From Loripinus fragilis (taxonomy: Eukaryota > Mollusca > Bivalvia > Lucinida > Lucinidae), in the NCBI GenBank assembly GCA_964019695.1, contig OZ026514.1, forward strand, positions 103,884,345 through 103,948,344: a stretch of 64,000 nt of DNA, in the 5' to 3' direction. The translations under genes were made by a program, and so were the position numbers. The notes under the pieces were generated by a model, which ran no database searches, was not told where the DNA came from, and saw nothing but the letters and a program-made list of their open reading frames with translations. This document shows, piece after piece, positions 33,298 to 45,680 of the stretch (position 1 is the stretch's first letter; each line of letters starts with the position of its first letter).

Positions 33298-33749
33298 CTT
33301 CGGATAAAAAAGTAAGATGGTTCTTTCAAAACATTTTTTTCGTAGTATGGCAGCTACGAAAACCTTCTTGTTACACAATCTTTATTAGCCAACTCCATCC
33401 AAATGAAACTGCTGATAACTCAAAGTCAGCATTTGGTCCGGTTGTTAAGAAACAAAATCTAAATATTTTGCGGGGAATAGCCAGCACTGGCACGTGTGCC
33501 ATTGAGACAACAATCACCTTTAAAATCTAACAAGCATGTCTCTATTAAAGTATACAACAAAGATAAGTAGCATAAGTAGAATATAGAGGACTCTTTATGG
33601 TGCTACACAATTCTTATATCAAAGTTGAAATGCTAATTCAAAAACAATTCAAACATACTGTGTTCAGTATAAAACCGCAACAATTCACCTAAACCAGTTA
33701 GAAACTGGTTTGTTTTAGGCATTTATGTTATATGGAAGAGATAGATATT

Positions 33750-33956
33750 TATTGTAAATTCGGAAATTTTCGCGGGAATTTTATTTTCGTGGATTGCGTT
33801 AAAAGACATATTTGCGACGTTAAACATTCGCGACTAGGGCTAAATTCAGCTTAATTGGTAAACGACAGAATGATTTCGCTATTTCGCGAGGTTTCATTTT
33901 CACGAAACTTCGTGAAAATAAAACCCTCGCGAAAATTTCCGACTTTGCAGTATTTA
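33750..33956. mobile_element. Small TIR element with 'ttttcgcg' ends
   Basis: aaattcggaaattttcgcgg at the left; ctcgcgaaaatttccgactt at the right (inverted). Inner arms 'aattttattttcgtgg' / 'cgtgaaaataaaa' and a perfect ttttcacgaaacttcgtgaaaa hairpin near 33898-33919. No ORF. Confidence 0.85.
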
Positions 33957-35184
33957 TTTAAAAATTTAGTGCCATTTAAACTAGAGAAGGCTTTTTCTCA
34001 TTAGAATGACTACGATGAAATCTACAACTAAAACTTATTGCAAAATATAACAATTCTTATGCCAGGCAGCTCAAAGCCTGGTGGTTTCTGGGTTCACAGT
34101 TGTAGTGTTTGCTTGCTCTAGGCATTTATCAGTAAATGTGTTAAAACCAAGTTCAATTGATTCCGTGATTTTGGAATTGGAAATATTCAGTGCTTTTTAA
34201 GTTGGGACTATTCAGATCAGTTTTTGTGGGCATATTAAAATAATTCACTGGCACCATAAACTTAACAAGTTGAATCCCTTATTGGCATTAAACGTGGGCG
34301 TGTGGTGCTATTTTCAAAACAATAGGATAATAATAATAATATTCTTTATTTCCTCCACAAGTGAAGAGCATGTTTTGACAAATACATATTAAGCAATACA
34401 AAAAACATAATTCATATATACATATATACAGCACTAATAGTGCGTCCAATGATGTATTATCAAACAGGAATATTCTACTTGATACCATTTTCAAAAGTAA
34501 GAGATTAACACTTTTGATTATCTGTAATGATATTCCTGAACTTTATTTATACCAAATAATTTTTCATGCGGGATCCAATGAAATTCTATTTGCGGCTATG
34601 GTTCACATGTCGTCAGCTTCAGCCCAATTGCTACAATTGACGGTTGGTCAAGCAAACCACAGCCGCTACTAAAACGTCGTGCCTGAGCTATACAAGCAGC
34701 TTATATAAAACTTGTCAAAGTCATTTTACCTTTTTCACCAAATAGATTCATATGCCAGGTTGAATGAAATTTCACTAGCGACTATGGTTCACATGTCGTA
34801 AGCTTCAGCTGCCACCTCTTTTGGTGTAAAGTTACTTTTTACAGTGTGCAGAGCTAGCCTGGGTTCCAGTCTGATCATTTTTTCTTCTTTTTTATTTTTC
34901 TGTTCCTTGGTCAAATCGAAATCAATAACGGACAACCGATACCTTTGATGTGGTAAATTTTTATTCTCTTATTTTTTTTTAGAATATTAGCATTAGAAAA
35001 TATTGCCAAAATATTGACGACTGAACCCAGGCTATGCAGAGCAGAAAAAGTTCTTGACCTGGCCTGGAAATATCTACTCTAAATGATATAAGGTTGCATC
35101 AAATTCTGATCACATATGTAGATGATACAAATGTAGATAGTACAAGATAGCGATATTCTGTAAGATGGACAAAACTGACTTCTT
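33957..35184. other. Spacer with diverged repeat pieces
   Basis: 34600-34860 holds two related stretches ('cacatgtcgtcagcttcag' and 'cacatgtcgtaagcttcagc') with 'cttttggtgtaaagttact', echoing 42540-42600. No gene. Confidence 0.45.
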
Positions 35185-35385
35185 ATGAGTACCAAAAATG
35201 GAAATACTGACATGATGAAAACACTTTATTGGGATTTCTCTCACTATGAAAAGAACGGAAATACTGATTTCAAGCGAGGCAGACGACTCGCGGTTAGGTC
35301 ACCCAAAACTTCGACAACGGACCATAATGTTGAGGCAATTCCCTGCCTGGTGATCTATTATTCCTTGGCCTATTATACGTTGTAA
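35185..35385 (+). pseudogene. Possible mariner/Tc1-type transposase N-terminal fragment
   Basis: The frame contains 'FKRGRRLAVRSPKTSTTDHNVEAI', which resembles the 'F..GR......R.GRP.T.TT..NVE.V' end of the second helix-turn-helix in mariner transposases (recalled, not searched). No DDE catalytic region follows, and the frame ends after 66 codons. If real, it is a decayed fragment. Confidence 0.35.
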
Positions 35386-35499
35386 GGGGTTACACGTAGG
35401 AATATCAAAATTACATTGGATTTCTGCCTCCAAACACATGTGTAACAGTCCAACCGCAGCTATCAGCGCTTGGTCTCTTCATGCTGCTTTGAGCAAGCA

Positions 35500-35715
35500 C
35501 CTCAGTGGCGGATCCTTGAGGGGGCTCAGGGGGCTCGCTCGAAATCCCTCCCCACCCCATCCCCGTTTTTAAATATCATATGAAAATGAAATAATTGGTC
35601 TCAACGAGACCTAATTATTTCATTTTCGTGGGATGTTTAAGAAAAATGCGACACAATTAGCAAAGCGAACCCCCACACCTTATACATCTAGAAATCCTGG
35701 ATCAGCCCCTGCACC
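35500..35715. repeat. Family I MITE copy
   Basis: cagtggcggatccttgaggg ... attggtctcaacgagacctaattatttcattttcgtgg ... cctggatcagcccctgcac. Confidence 0.8.
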
Positions 35716-36898
35716 TCCCTTGAAACCAATTTATTTGCAATTCTATGATAGCAATTTTTGTCTAAAATTTTACGATATACATGCTGCTTTAGATGAATTT
35801 TTACCTTTAACACTGCGAAAAGTGCGTGTGTTTTGTCTTTAGGATATATGTATGTCAATAAGATAGCATGTAGTGCTTAGGTGATGTGGTTTTGAACATT
35901 GAACAGTATTATCAACAAGTAGCCTGACCAAATTAATGAAACTGGCACCTATTGGGCTGTCCATAGTAGTCTAAGTGGCATCTCACTGACTCTCACTGAT
36001 AACATAAGATGCTGATACCTCGAGGCTGTTACACTCTGTACCTACATATGATCAGCACGTGAGATTTTGTACTTATTGCATGTGCGCAGAAGCCTTTAAC
36101 TCTTTATTGGGATGTCCAAGGAATACTTTAAGGGTCTTTGCATTTCTAACTTTCAAAAATTTGATGTACTTTATCCCTAAAAAATGTTTTTACCTTAACA
36201 AAAGGTACAGACCCTGATTAAATGAAGCGTTTTTCATTTCTTATCTAATTACGCTGGTCGCATGATGAGCACTTGAGACGCCTCTTGAACAGGTGATGCT
36301 GGTGAGGCCCGTACGCCGTACCAGGTTGTTTCTGCGTAGTTTTGGAAAAGGCGCATATTGCTCGAACCCCATGAAGATTGAGCTCTTAGACGTGAGCTTT
36401 TGCTGAATCTGGAGCTCTTTAACGTGTTTGGAAAAAAGTGAAGCCAAACATCCAAGATTATTATGCGTGATGCCCTTGTTACATAGACATTGTCCTTTTT
36501 ATGGAAAAAACGTGGTTTAGTAAAATTCGAAACCACAAACGCACAGCTCAGCCAATACATCCAATGGGGCTGACCACTGGCATTTGAGTAGGCAAATATC
36601 TGTAATGTTACATGTAATCTAATCTAATCTGTACATCTTATTGTAAAGAAATCTCACTAGTCTCTCTAGCGACGTTTTGCACTTTCTTATAAGTTGTGTA
36701 AGGCCCAGATAAGAAAATAAAATGTTTTTAACGAAATAAGCGCAAATTGATAATCGATGCTAGAAGTAGAGCGGCTTGCAACATCATGCGAGCAGCGATG
36801 GCTCTTGTAAGTCAGCGCATTTGCGACAGACTCTCCTGAGTCTTCGTTACTAAAAATGGGATAAGTACCAACATTTCATGTCATGGCTCACATGTGCG
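35716..36898. other. Spacer; unrecognised minus-strand frame
   Basis: 36249-36560 complement is open for 103 codons with no recognised domain. A D-family trace is at 36195-36245 (aaaaggtacagaccctgatt ... tttttcatttct), and an H trace at 36785-36845. Confidence 0.35.
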
Positions 36899-36948
36899 CG
36901 CGCGCGTGAGAGAGAGAGTGAGAGAGAGAGGGGGAGGGGGGTTATCAT
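36899..36948. repeat. (GC)n-(GA)n-G rich simple sequence
   Basis: gcgcgcgcgcgtgagagaga then more GA dinucleotides and gggggaggggggtt. Alternating GC could adopt Z-DNA and the G runs a quadruplex; both are inference. Confidence 0.85.
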
Positions 36949-37089
36949 ATAGGTTCATCATATTGTGCCAGGTGTGATAATCCTTTCACTGGACAGAAGT
37001 GAAATATGATCCTTGTATATAACAGTGACAAGTGCCACTTGGGTTTATTAGGAAATCATGTTGTATTTGGACAGGAAGCACCTGCCAGA

Positions 37090-37222
37090 TATTGCAATAT
37101 TTTGTATCAATTTATGGATTTTTTATTTGATTTATTCATTAATCTGTTTGTTTCTTGCAATATTTTGTATCAATTTATAGATTTTTATTTGATTTATTCA
37201 TTAATTTGTTTGTTTCTTTCAT
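37090..37222. repeat. 66-bp tandem duplication
   Basis: 'ttgcaatattttgtatcaat' through 'ctgtttgtttct' appears twice back to back (about 37096 and 37158) with four or fewer differences. Confidence 0.9.
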
Positions 37223-37299
37223 TAAAACACCATTGACAATTAGTTTCATATATTGTAGCACCTTGCATGGAAATTACAATGCTAAACATCAAATAAGCC

Positions 37300-37447
37300 C
37301 AGGGGCGGATACAGGATTTATGAAAAGGGGGTTCATATAATAAAGGTGTGTGGGGGTGAGGGGTTCTCTTTGTTGATTTTTTTTCTTTTTTCATTTTTCT
37401 TAAATATCCCATGAAAATGAAATAATTTGGTCTCATTGTAGACCCCG
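37300..37447. repeat. Family I MITE, truncated copy
   Basis: aggggcggatacaggattta to aatgaaataatttggtctca; the distal half is missing. Confidence 0.72.
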
Positions 37448-37889
37448 CTAGATACGCCAAGATGGGCGTTTAAAGGGGGCCCTTGTACATGTGTAATAAC
37501 TACTACAATCCAATGCGTTGGTCCATACTAGCTTATGCATATCATTCATAAATACGCCTCCCATAACGCACATACACAGTCACTTTCACCCACCCCTACA
37601 TCGTAAACAGTCACACCCGACCAAGAAACTGAATTCGCAGAAACAGAAGTTGCCTAAAATATGCGCTTTGTGGCATCTTTCATTGAAAGTTCAGCATCAA
37701 ATGGCAATCGAAAGCACTGTTTCTAGCTATTCTTGATCGCGTTCATCGCTTGTTAAGAGCGTCTTCGATTGCCATCTATCCGATGTGATATGCGTAAAGC
37801 AATGCGCAGGCTGGTATGCACCTTTTTTGTTCGAAAACCCCCTAAGACAGATTTTCGAGGCTCAAATTTATTATAATTCATACTGTTGG
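37448..37889. other. Spacer with family K relative
   Basis: 37697-37785 is the K-type palindrome trace. 37797-37830 has an H trace (aatgcgcaggctggtatgca). No gene. Confidence 0.4.
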
Positions 37890-38395
37890 CAATAACTGAA
37901 AGTCTGAGCACAATATCCGGGAAAGAGAGGGATATATCCCAGCCAGTGTGTTCAAAGACAAATATAAAGGTGTGAAAATCTTTAAAGTGTCATGAAATTT
38001 GTAGTTCAACTTCATTTACAATAAAACTATGTTTATCTTCAGCACCCTGTCAATGACATTTTATAATTCGTCAATTTATTGTATTTGTTTGTATTTTATT
38101 GTTATAGTTGTTTGTTCCCTCCATCTGATAATTATTCAGATCAGCTAAGAGTGCGACACCATACAATTGTTATCCTTACCCATAGAACACGGATAGAGAA
38201 GCCGCCGTCGTGTAGTGGATAAGCGCTATACCTTGTAAGCCAGGGGTCGCAGGTTGGCTCCACGGCTTCTATAGGGGTGCTCCCGTTATAAAATACACAC
38301 ACAAACCATAAACCCTCCCGGCTCAGTACTGGCGACTGCCTATGAAAAAGCCACTTTTTTTTTAGAACACGGATGAACTTAAGAATAAACTGATT
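37890..38395 (+). repeat. Family M copy 2, split by a SINE
   Basis: 'gaaagagagggatatatccc', 'aggtgtgaaaatctttaaagtgtcatg', 'cctgtcaatgacatttt' and 'acccatagaacacgga' align with copy 1. It is interrupted at 38195 and resumes at 38375. Confidence 0.85.
38195..38363 (+). mobile_element. tRNA-derived SINE with perfect 11-bp target-site duplication
   Basis: tRNA-like head at 38198-38271: box A-like tgtagtggataagcgct, box B-like caggttggctcc, and an acceptor-stem-like gaagccg/cggcttc pair. The body runs through 'aaaccctcccggctcagtac' to a T9 tail. AGAACACGGAT occurs at both 38184-38194 and 38364-38374, flanking exactly. The uninterrupted equivalent is in family M copies 1 and 3. Confidence 0.9.
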
Positions 38396-38589
38396 CAATT
38401 CCTACCCTTGGGTAGTTATTCTGTCTGTTCGCCTATTACAAGATGCTTTTACGTCCACCGCGGCATTCCGTTGAGACAAAGACTATATGCGTTATTCGTA
38501 CATACGTTCGTCCGTCCTTACACTGTAAAATAGTGTAACTTTACACTCGTTCTGATGGCAGCTGAACTGCCATTTGTCTTGGTGTTACT
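38396..38589. other. Spacer before LINE fragment
   Basis: 38590-38630, read in reverse (attctttggatcaccacaatcgaacagaa), echoes 42490-42518. Nothing else recognised. Confidence 0.35.
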
Positions 38590-38616
38590 GCTTTAAAAGC
38601 CATATTCTGTTCGATT

Positions 38617-39440
<824 letters not shown>

Positions 39441-39895
39441 AAAACTTTATCAAAATGGTTGGTTTGGCATGATCTATCAATGCACGTTTGCGCACATTGC
39501 TAACCTATTTCAAGAGATCTTTTCCAAAACTGTACTCTTAACGGTAAACAGGGTTAATGATCTACCACACCTTCTAACAAATCCAAATTCTAAAATTAAA
39601 CATTACCAGCGATTATCTGTCTCTTTTATAAATACAAGATTACAGGTAAACATTGGACCAGATTGGTACTTTTGTGGTCATTTTTTAGATACTGCCTAAG
39701 TTTGTACGGCTTTCTTAACACTAAAAGAGGTGGCAGCTGCCACCGCTTTTGGTGTTTTCTTACTAAAACAAGGCCAAACTCTGCTCTGGACCTGCGTCGC
39801 GGGAGCAAATCGTCAATGTGTAAACAGTGGATATGCAAAGTTCAAATAAACAGGAATGAAATCAGATTACACCCAAATTTCGCATTGTAATCTGA
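39441..39895. other. Unassigned spacer
   Basis: 39725-39757 has gaggtggcagctgccaccgc, a small palindrome also echoed at 34810. No gene. Confidence 0.4.
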
Positions 39896-41060
39896 GGCCC
39901 CCCAAGGGGGGGGGGGGGGTCTGTGCTCCCTTGATCCCTGAAAATAATGCATTGATCTCCCCAGATCCCTGAAAATAATTGCCTCATCTCCCTAAAAGTA
40001 TTTTGCCTGTGCTCCCCAGATCCCTAATAATAGACCAGCTTCTCCCCGATTCCCCAAAAATATAGGTCATTCTCCCTAAAATTTAATTTTCTTTTCACAG
40101 GATTAAAATCACATACTTAAAAACTATGAAGCTATACAAAAGGGTATGGCTTAATGATAACTTGATATTTTGCCTTATACATGCAAAGACAGGACTTAGT
40201 CATGGAATACATGACATTTAATTATTTCAATGAAATGCATGGTATATGGCTCAAAGTATGGGGCCATTCTTTAAAATGCAGCTGCTGTACCTGGTAGATC
40301 GGGCATGCCGGAATGCTCTTAAGATTTGATTTTTTTAATTAGAGACAGACCATTTGTTTTTCTGGTTGGGGGAGGGGGGGGGGCAGGGGCTGATATTTTC
40401 CAACAGCTTAAATTAGGTATTTTTGTAATACAATTGTCTACAATTGGAATTAGCCCCTCTATACTTGTTTAACTTTAGTTTCATCATATAAGTATATATA
40501 TCTGATCAGCATACTTAAGTCTTCTTTTTATAAAAGTGAGCTTATTATCTAAAAAGAGGATTACATAGCAGGTGCATATGGTAGCACTGTAACAATACGC
40601 AGCTATAGTCGTGCTAGGGGGGTTCGGGGGCATGCTCCCCCGGGAAAAATTTGAAAAAAATGGTGCGATCTGGTGCAATCTGGGAGTTCCAAAGTCTGCT
40701 ATTACTAAGCTAAAAATCAACAATTTTAAGGTTAATAAATCAACAACAACAAAAGTTAATTGCCATATTTCCCCCCCCCCCCCCCCCCCCGCGATCAAAT
40801 CTAGATGTCATGTTAATACGAAAATAATTACTTTTAGAATTTACAAGGGGGGTCTAGGGGGCTATCCCCCCAGAAGCAGAAGAAAATTTTAAAAAATCAA
40901 ACAAAATGGAGGCTTTTCCTTACTTTTTTTGCTTTTTGGCAGGGCTCCCTAGATCCTCAAAACTTTGAGCTTGCTCCCCAGCTCCTTTAAAATAATTACC
41001 AGTGCTCCCTAGATCCCTGAAAATGAATAGCCATTCTCCCCAGATCCCCAAAACCCCTGG
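39896..41060. repeat. Element with 'agatccctgaaaataat' minisatellite at both ends
   Basis: Left part 39920-40085 and right part 40935-41060 each carry 4-5 copies of a ~35-bp unit (…ctccccagatccctgaaaataattgcc…). Between them are poly-G at 39905 and 40373, a C21 run near 40771, and the similar segments 'gggggttcgggggcatgctcccccgg' (40618) and 'ggggggtctagggggctatcccccc' (40845). No gene. Confidence 0.75.
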
Positions 41061-41079
41061 GGGCCCTAATCTACAGTAA

Positions 41080-42305
41080 GCATTTCAAATGAAAAAAATA
41101 TCTAAGTTCAGCACACGTCAAAAATGATTTTTTTTTTATGAAACATGCATAATACAAGAGGTGCACATCTTAAATATGTGAACAATCATAAGACAAAGTT
41201 TGAATAAAAAGGAATGAAACTTTTGGAGTTACAGATTACACAAACTTGGCACGCCTAAAATGTTGCGGACGGACGGACATATGGGAAAAATGTCTAGGTT
41301 TAACACCCATCAAAAATGAGAAAAACAATGAAACAATCTCACAAAATAGGAGGTGCACATCTTCAATGTGTGAACAACCATTATGCAAAGTTTGAATATA
41401 AAGGAATGAATACTGTTTGAGTTAAAGATTACACAAACTAGGCACCCCCTAAGCATTTCAGATGGAAAAAATGTCTAAGTTCATCACCCGTTTCAATGTG
41501 TGAACAATCATTATGCAAAGTTTGAATATAAAGGAATGAATACTGTTGGAGTTACAGATTACACAAACTAGGCACCCCCTAAGCATTTCAGATGGAAAAA
41601 TATCTAAGTTCATCACCCGTCAAAAATGAGAAAAAATTTATGAAACATGCACAATATAGGAGGTGCACATCTTCAATGTGTGAGCAATCAGTATGTTAAG
41701 TTTGAATATAAAGGAATGAATACTGTTGGATTTACAGATTACACAAGCTAGGCACCCCCTAAGCATTGCGGATGGAAAATATGGTTAAGTTCAACACCCG
41801 TCAAAAATGAGAAAAAAATTATGAAACATGCCTAAAATAGGAGGTGCACATCTTCAATGTGTGAACAATCATTGTGCAAAGTTTGAATATAAAGGAATAA
41901 ATACTGTTGGAGTTACAGATTACACAAACTAGGCACCCCTAAGCATTTCAGATGGAAAAAATGTCTAAGTTCAACGCCCCTCAAAAATGAGAAAAAAATT
42001 ATGAAACGTGCACAAAATAGGAGGTGCACATCTTCAATATGTGAACAATCATTAGGCAAAGTTTGAATAAAAAAAAAAACATGAAAACTTCTGGAGTTGC
42101 AGATTACACAAACTAGGCATCCCCTAAGCATTGCGGATGGAAAAAAATGTCTAAGTTCAACACCCCTCAAAAATGAGAAAAAAATTATGAAACGTGCACA
42201 AAATAGAAGGTGCACATCTTCAATATGTGAACAATCATTAGGCAAAGTTTGAATAAAAAAGAATGAAAACTTTTGGAGTTACAGATTACACAAACTTGGT
42301 ACCCT
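41080..42305. repeat. Tandem repeat, unit ~165 bp, about 7 copies
   Basis: Unit boxes: 'aaaatgtctaagttcaacac', 'cgtcaaaaatgagaaaaa', 'ataggaggtgcacatcttca', 'tgtgaacaatcattatgcaaag', 'gttacagattacacaaacta'. One unit (about 41455-41580) lacks about 55 bp. Units are closer to each other on the right. The minus-strand 110-codon frame is repeat translation. Confidence 0.92.
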
Positions 42306-42310
42306 AAAGT

Positions 42311-42377
42311 GTTTCGGACGGACGGACAGACGGACGGACGACGGACAGACGGACGGACGGACGGACGACCGGACGAA
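42311..42377. repeat. (GGAC)n microsatellite
   Basis: ggacggacggacagacggac and variants directly at the end of the 165-bp array. Confidence 0.95.
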
Positions 42378-42929
42378 CGGAGTGGACCCAGTACTAGACC
42401 TGCTTTCGCTAAAGCGACGCAGGTAACAACTTGAGGCCAACGTTGTCCGGTGATAAGTTAAAACATTTCTTCGTGTTATTGTTGTAGTTATTCTTTGGAT
42501 CAGAACAGTCGAACAGAACATAGTTTGTAAACCAGGTGAACGGTTATACCAAAATTAGTGATAGTTCAGTTGCCATCAAATTTGGTGTAAAGTTCCATGG
42601 CCACTTATTTTTTGCGGTGTCAATAATGCTATTATTTACTGCCAGGTGCAGTAATGTGAGCGATGCCACAATTCATGTTTAACTCTTTCCAACCTGTGTC
42701 ATTTTATATGCTTTTCAGTCGTTTGCCGTTTCATTTTTAAAATTAATGTTTTCAAAAAATTTGCCAGGAATTCCAATATTACAACGGGTATCCGCAGACG
42801 ACAGTAGCAGACAAACCAAGCACTATATCATATACCACAACATCTATTAAAAATTAATTCAGCAAAAATCTTAAAGAACTGATTGCGAAACAGAGGTTTG
42901 GCAGGACATAGAATTTCAGGGAATAAAAC
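42378..42929. other. Unassigned spacer
   Basis: Contains 'gcgtcgctttagcgaaagcagg' in reverse at 42401-42423. No gene. Confidence 0.4.
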
Positions 42930-43270
42930 TTGTTTCAGTTGCATCCTGTGTTGTATGGGTACTGATAACAACAGAAAGGTGACACTCTCTTAGCTGATCT
43001 TATCTGTGCAAGCATCGTTCGCTGAAAGGAACGAACATCCACAACAATAAAAACAAACAACCATAACATTAAAATACTGTAAAACTTCACGAATTATCCA
43101 AATGTCATTGACAAGGTGCTGAAGTTAAACATAGTTTTATTATAAATGAAGTCGGACAATTTTTCATGACACTTTAAAGATTTTCACACCTTTATAGTTG
43201 TCTTTGAACGCTGTGGCTGAGATATATCCCTCTCTTTCCCGGATGTGTTTGTTAAGACTTTCAGTTATTA
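42930..43270 (-). repeat. Family M dispersed repeat, copy 3 (inverted)
   Basis: Reverse complement of copy 1: gttgcatcctgtgttgtatg ... gctgatcttatctgtgcaag ... tatccctctctttcccggatg. The match to copy 1 covers about 340 bp with few differences. Confidence 0.88.
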
Positions 43271-43336
43271 TCGATATCATGATTTTTGTTATTCCATTCA
43301 TCTATTATTATATTCTTAAAGCAAATAATACGTATA

Positions 43337-43922
43337 AGGGCTGTTTCACATATACACCGAATCCGAACCGAAACCGAACCGAAACCGTAACGGCCACCGA
43401 ATTGCATCGTTTTGTTTTCGGCAGACCTTTCACATATGAACCGAATCCGTGGACGAAATCTAAGAAAATGCCTGTATAATTTCGACTAATTTCCCTCTCA
43501 GATAGCAGAAATACCTTTACAATAGAAAGTGTTCCATGTCACTGCATTAAGTTCGTGGTCTTTATAATCGCTCTGGGTATTGACCCACAAAAGTCTGTAG
43601 TCAACAGTATTGTGCTTGTAAAATAATTGCAAAATTGTCTAGCTGGACAATCCATCAATGGCTTTCATGATTACTAAGTTATATACAACGCACGTGGTTG
43701 TGTATGTGCAGATTTTATTAAAATTACCTGTCGTGTTTGCTGAAATTCGGCCACCGAAACCGAAAAAAATAAAATCAAAATCGTGCACGTTTTCGGTTCG
43801 GCGTTCGGTTTCGGTTCGGTTTCGGTTTCGGCGCATATGTGAAAGCGCCCATAGGGTTTAAGGCATTTTAATTTTTCGGTTCGGTTTCGGTTCGGTTTCG
43901 GTGTGTATGTGAAATGGCCTTA
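43337..43922. mobile_element. MITE with (ACCGAA)-type repetitive terminal inverted repeats
   Basis: Left taagggctgtttcacatatacaccgaatccgaaccgaaaccg; right the inverse ending cggtgtgtatgtgaaatggcctta. A second, internal pair (cggcagacctttcacatatgaaccgaat; cggcgcatatgtgaaagcgccc) suggests nested or duplicated ends. AT-rich interior, no transposase. Confidence 0.82.
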
Positions 43923-44040
43923 AGCGCAAATTCATTTTTTGTGGCAAATAGAAAATTTTCTGTATTTGAATCAGAGTAGAGTTAAAAAATATGGGCCAGA
44001 ACTCTAGATTTGGTACTAATCGTATGCGCAAAAATACTTT

Positions 44041-44250
44041 AACTCTTTGCATGCTGAGAAATTTTCATGATTTTTGTCGTCTGTTGAATTGTCTCAAAAT
44101 TAACTTTTTTTTTCGAAAATTCCTCAGGATTACCATCAGAGCGGCAAACAGTTTGGGTCCAGGTCAGGTCCGACCTTTGTCGGACCTGATCTGGATTCAA
44201 ACTGCTTGCAAAGGTTATCAGCAGATGACACTGGTAGGTAAAGAGTTAAA
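44041..44250. repeat. Family C element, most complete copy
   Basis: aactctttgcatgctgagaaat ... gtcgtctgttgaattg ... aacagtttgggtccaggtcaggtccgac / gtcggacctgatctggattcaaactg ... ggttatcagcagatgacactggtaggtaaagagtt. The ends aactcttt / aaagagtt are inverted, defining a ~205-bp element. Confidence 0.85.
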
Positions 44251-44284
44251 CTCCCATGCGGAGCTGGAAGTCTAATTCTTGGTC

Positions 44285-44400
44285 TGAGCATACTCTGCAT
44301 GCGAGAAGCGAAGGCTCTGGAGAGAATGCGCGTAAGACAAAAACAAAAACAAGACAAGACAAAAACAAAATAAAAACAAAACAAAACAAACAAAAAAACA
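44285..44400. repeat. Family H fragment plus (AAAAC)n
   Basis: gagaagcgaaggctctggagagaatgcgcg (44300-44329) followed by an AAAAC/AAAACA simple repeat to 44400. Confidence 0.75.
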
Positions 44401-44650
44401 ACAACATTAGCTACATGCTTCTTGAATAATGTTGTAATGTGGACAAACTATTTGAAGCAGGTACAGTGTTTATTATTGTGTCATAAAATAGGCATAACGG
44501 TTTAACGTGCCACAAACTGTGCCGCTGTTTTATGGTAGCCATATATGATATGTCGCTGTGCTAGGGTGCTGTGATACTAAATAATTCCCTCATAAAAACG
44601 GCATAAGTGGAGAAAATGGACATTCTATCACACGTTGACAAACCAAATAA
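44401..44650. other. Unassigned spacer
   Basis: Nothing recognised. Confidence 0.4.
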
Positions 44651-44654
44651 AGTG

Positions 44655-44770
44655 ACACAGGCCCCTAAATAAAGTTGCGTTTTTTCTTATTTCTCAATCA
44701 AAACCTTTGTTGTGGGTACTCAAAAGAACCGCATCAGTGAGACGATTCATTAGAGCACCCAAAATAAATA
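44655..44770 (-). repeat. Family G element, inverted copy
   Basis: ttcttatttctcaatcaaaacc..gtgggtactcaaaagaaccgcatcagtgagacgattcattagagcaccca. Confidence 0.75.
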
Positions 44771-45680
44771 TTGAAAATGATGAATAAGAAAATATTCATA
44801 ATTTTGCTAATCTTAACCCATGTGCGAAGTTATTTTTTGGCTACGAGCTAATTTGTGGTGGTGTCGCACAATCACAATTTCCATATCAGCATTACTATAC
44901 TGGGATAATCATTAAGCAGATATGGCTCTGCATATAGAAAAACAAAATACAACCTGACAAGAAAATGTTTTTATCATAAAATTTCAACATTTTACAATAA
45001 TGTGTGATACCTTAGACCATCAAAATATGTTATTTAATATTCAGAAACTTTGATTTGTTTGTGCACCCGTTTTTCCGACATCTTGAAAATAGTAATCTAA
45101 GTTCGAAAACTCTTGTTGACCTGAAAAAGAGGCATCATAAAGGGTTAGATAGATAAAAAATCAATAGATGTTATTAGACATACATTTTTTTCATTCAAAG
45201 AACATAAATTATTGTGAATTATCTATGATTTAATTTATTGTAATCAAAAATATTTCAGTCATGTTTTTTTTCTATATTCAATTCAAATTCAGATTGATTT
45301 GAACTCATTGGTTCATTCGGTAGCTACCACACATGCAGTAAATGAAAAAAAAATCTTTCATGTACTTTAGGGAAACAGCAAGCCATTGCAGGGGAAAGAT
45401 TGATATAATTTATCAAAAAATTATGAGCTGCTTACTAGCTCGAAGCAATATACACATGTGTATTTTCGTTCGAGTTATTAGCCAGACCATTGTTTTTTAG
45501 CCTTAACATTTATAAGAACACCCTTTTGATAAAATCAATAATTTCTCCACTTGGGGCCCCAACACAACACAAAGTTGCAGACAAAAAATCATCGTGTGTA
45601 ACGGGCTTAAAGTTTTTTGTCTGATTAGCTTGGAACTCTGGTTGTCATAGCAACATAAAGCTGCCATACGCTTAAAATGG
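44771..45680. other. AT-rich spacer
   Basis: One small palindrome near 45440 (gctcgaagcaatatacacat / atgtgtattttcgttcgagt). No gene. Confidence 0.45.

Noticed and set aside
38198..38271. Functional tRNA gene
   Set aside because: The tRNA-like head is fused to a SINE body within one target-duplication-flanked insertion, and its B box is diverged.
41913..42245. 110-codon minus-strand frame with an internal peptide repeat
   Set aside because: The peptide repeat mirrors the 165-bp tandem array; no independent coding signal.
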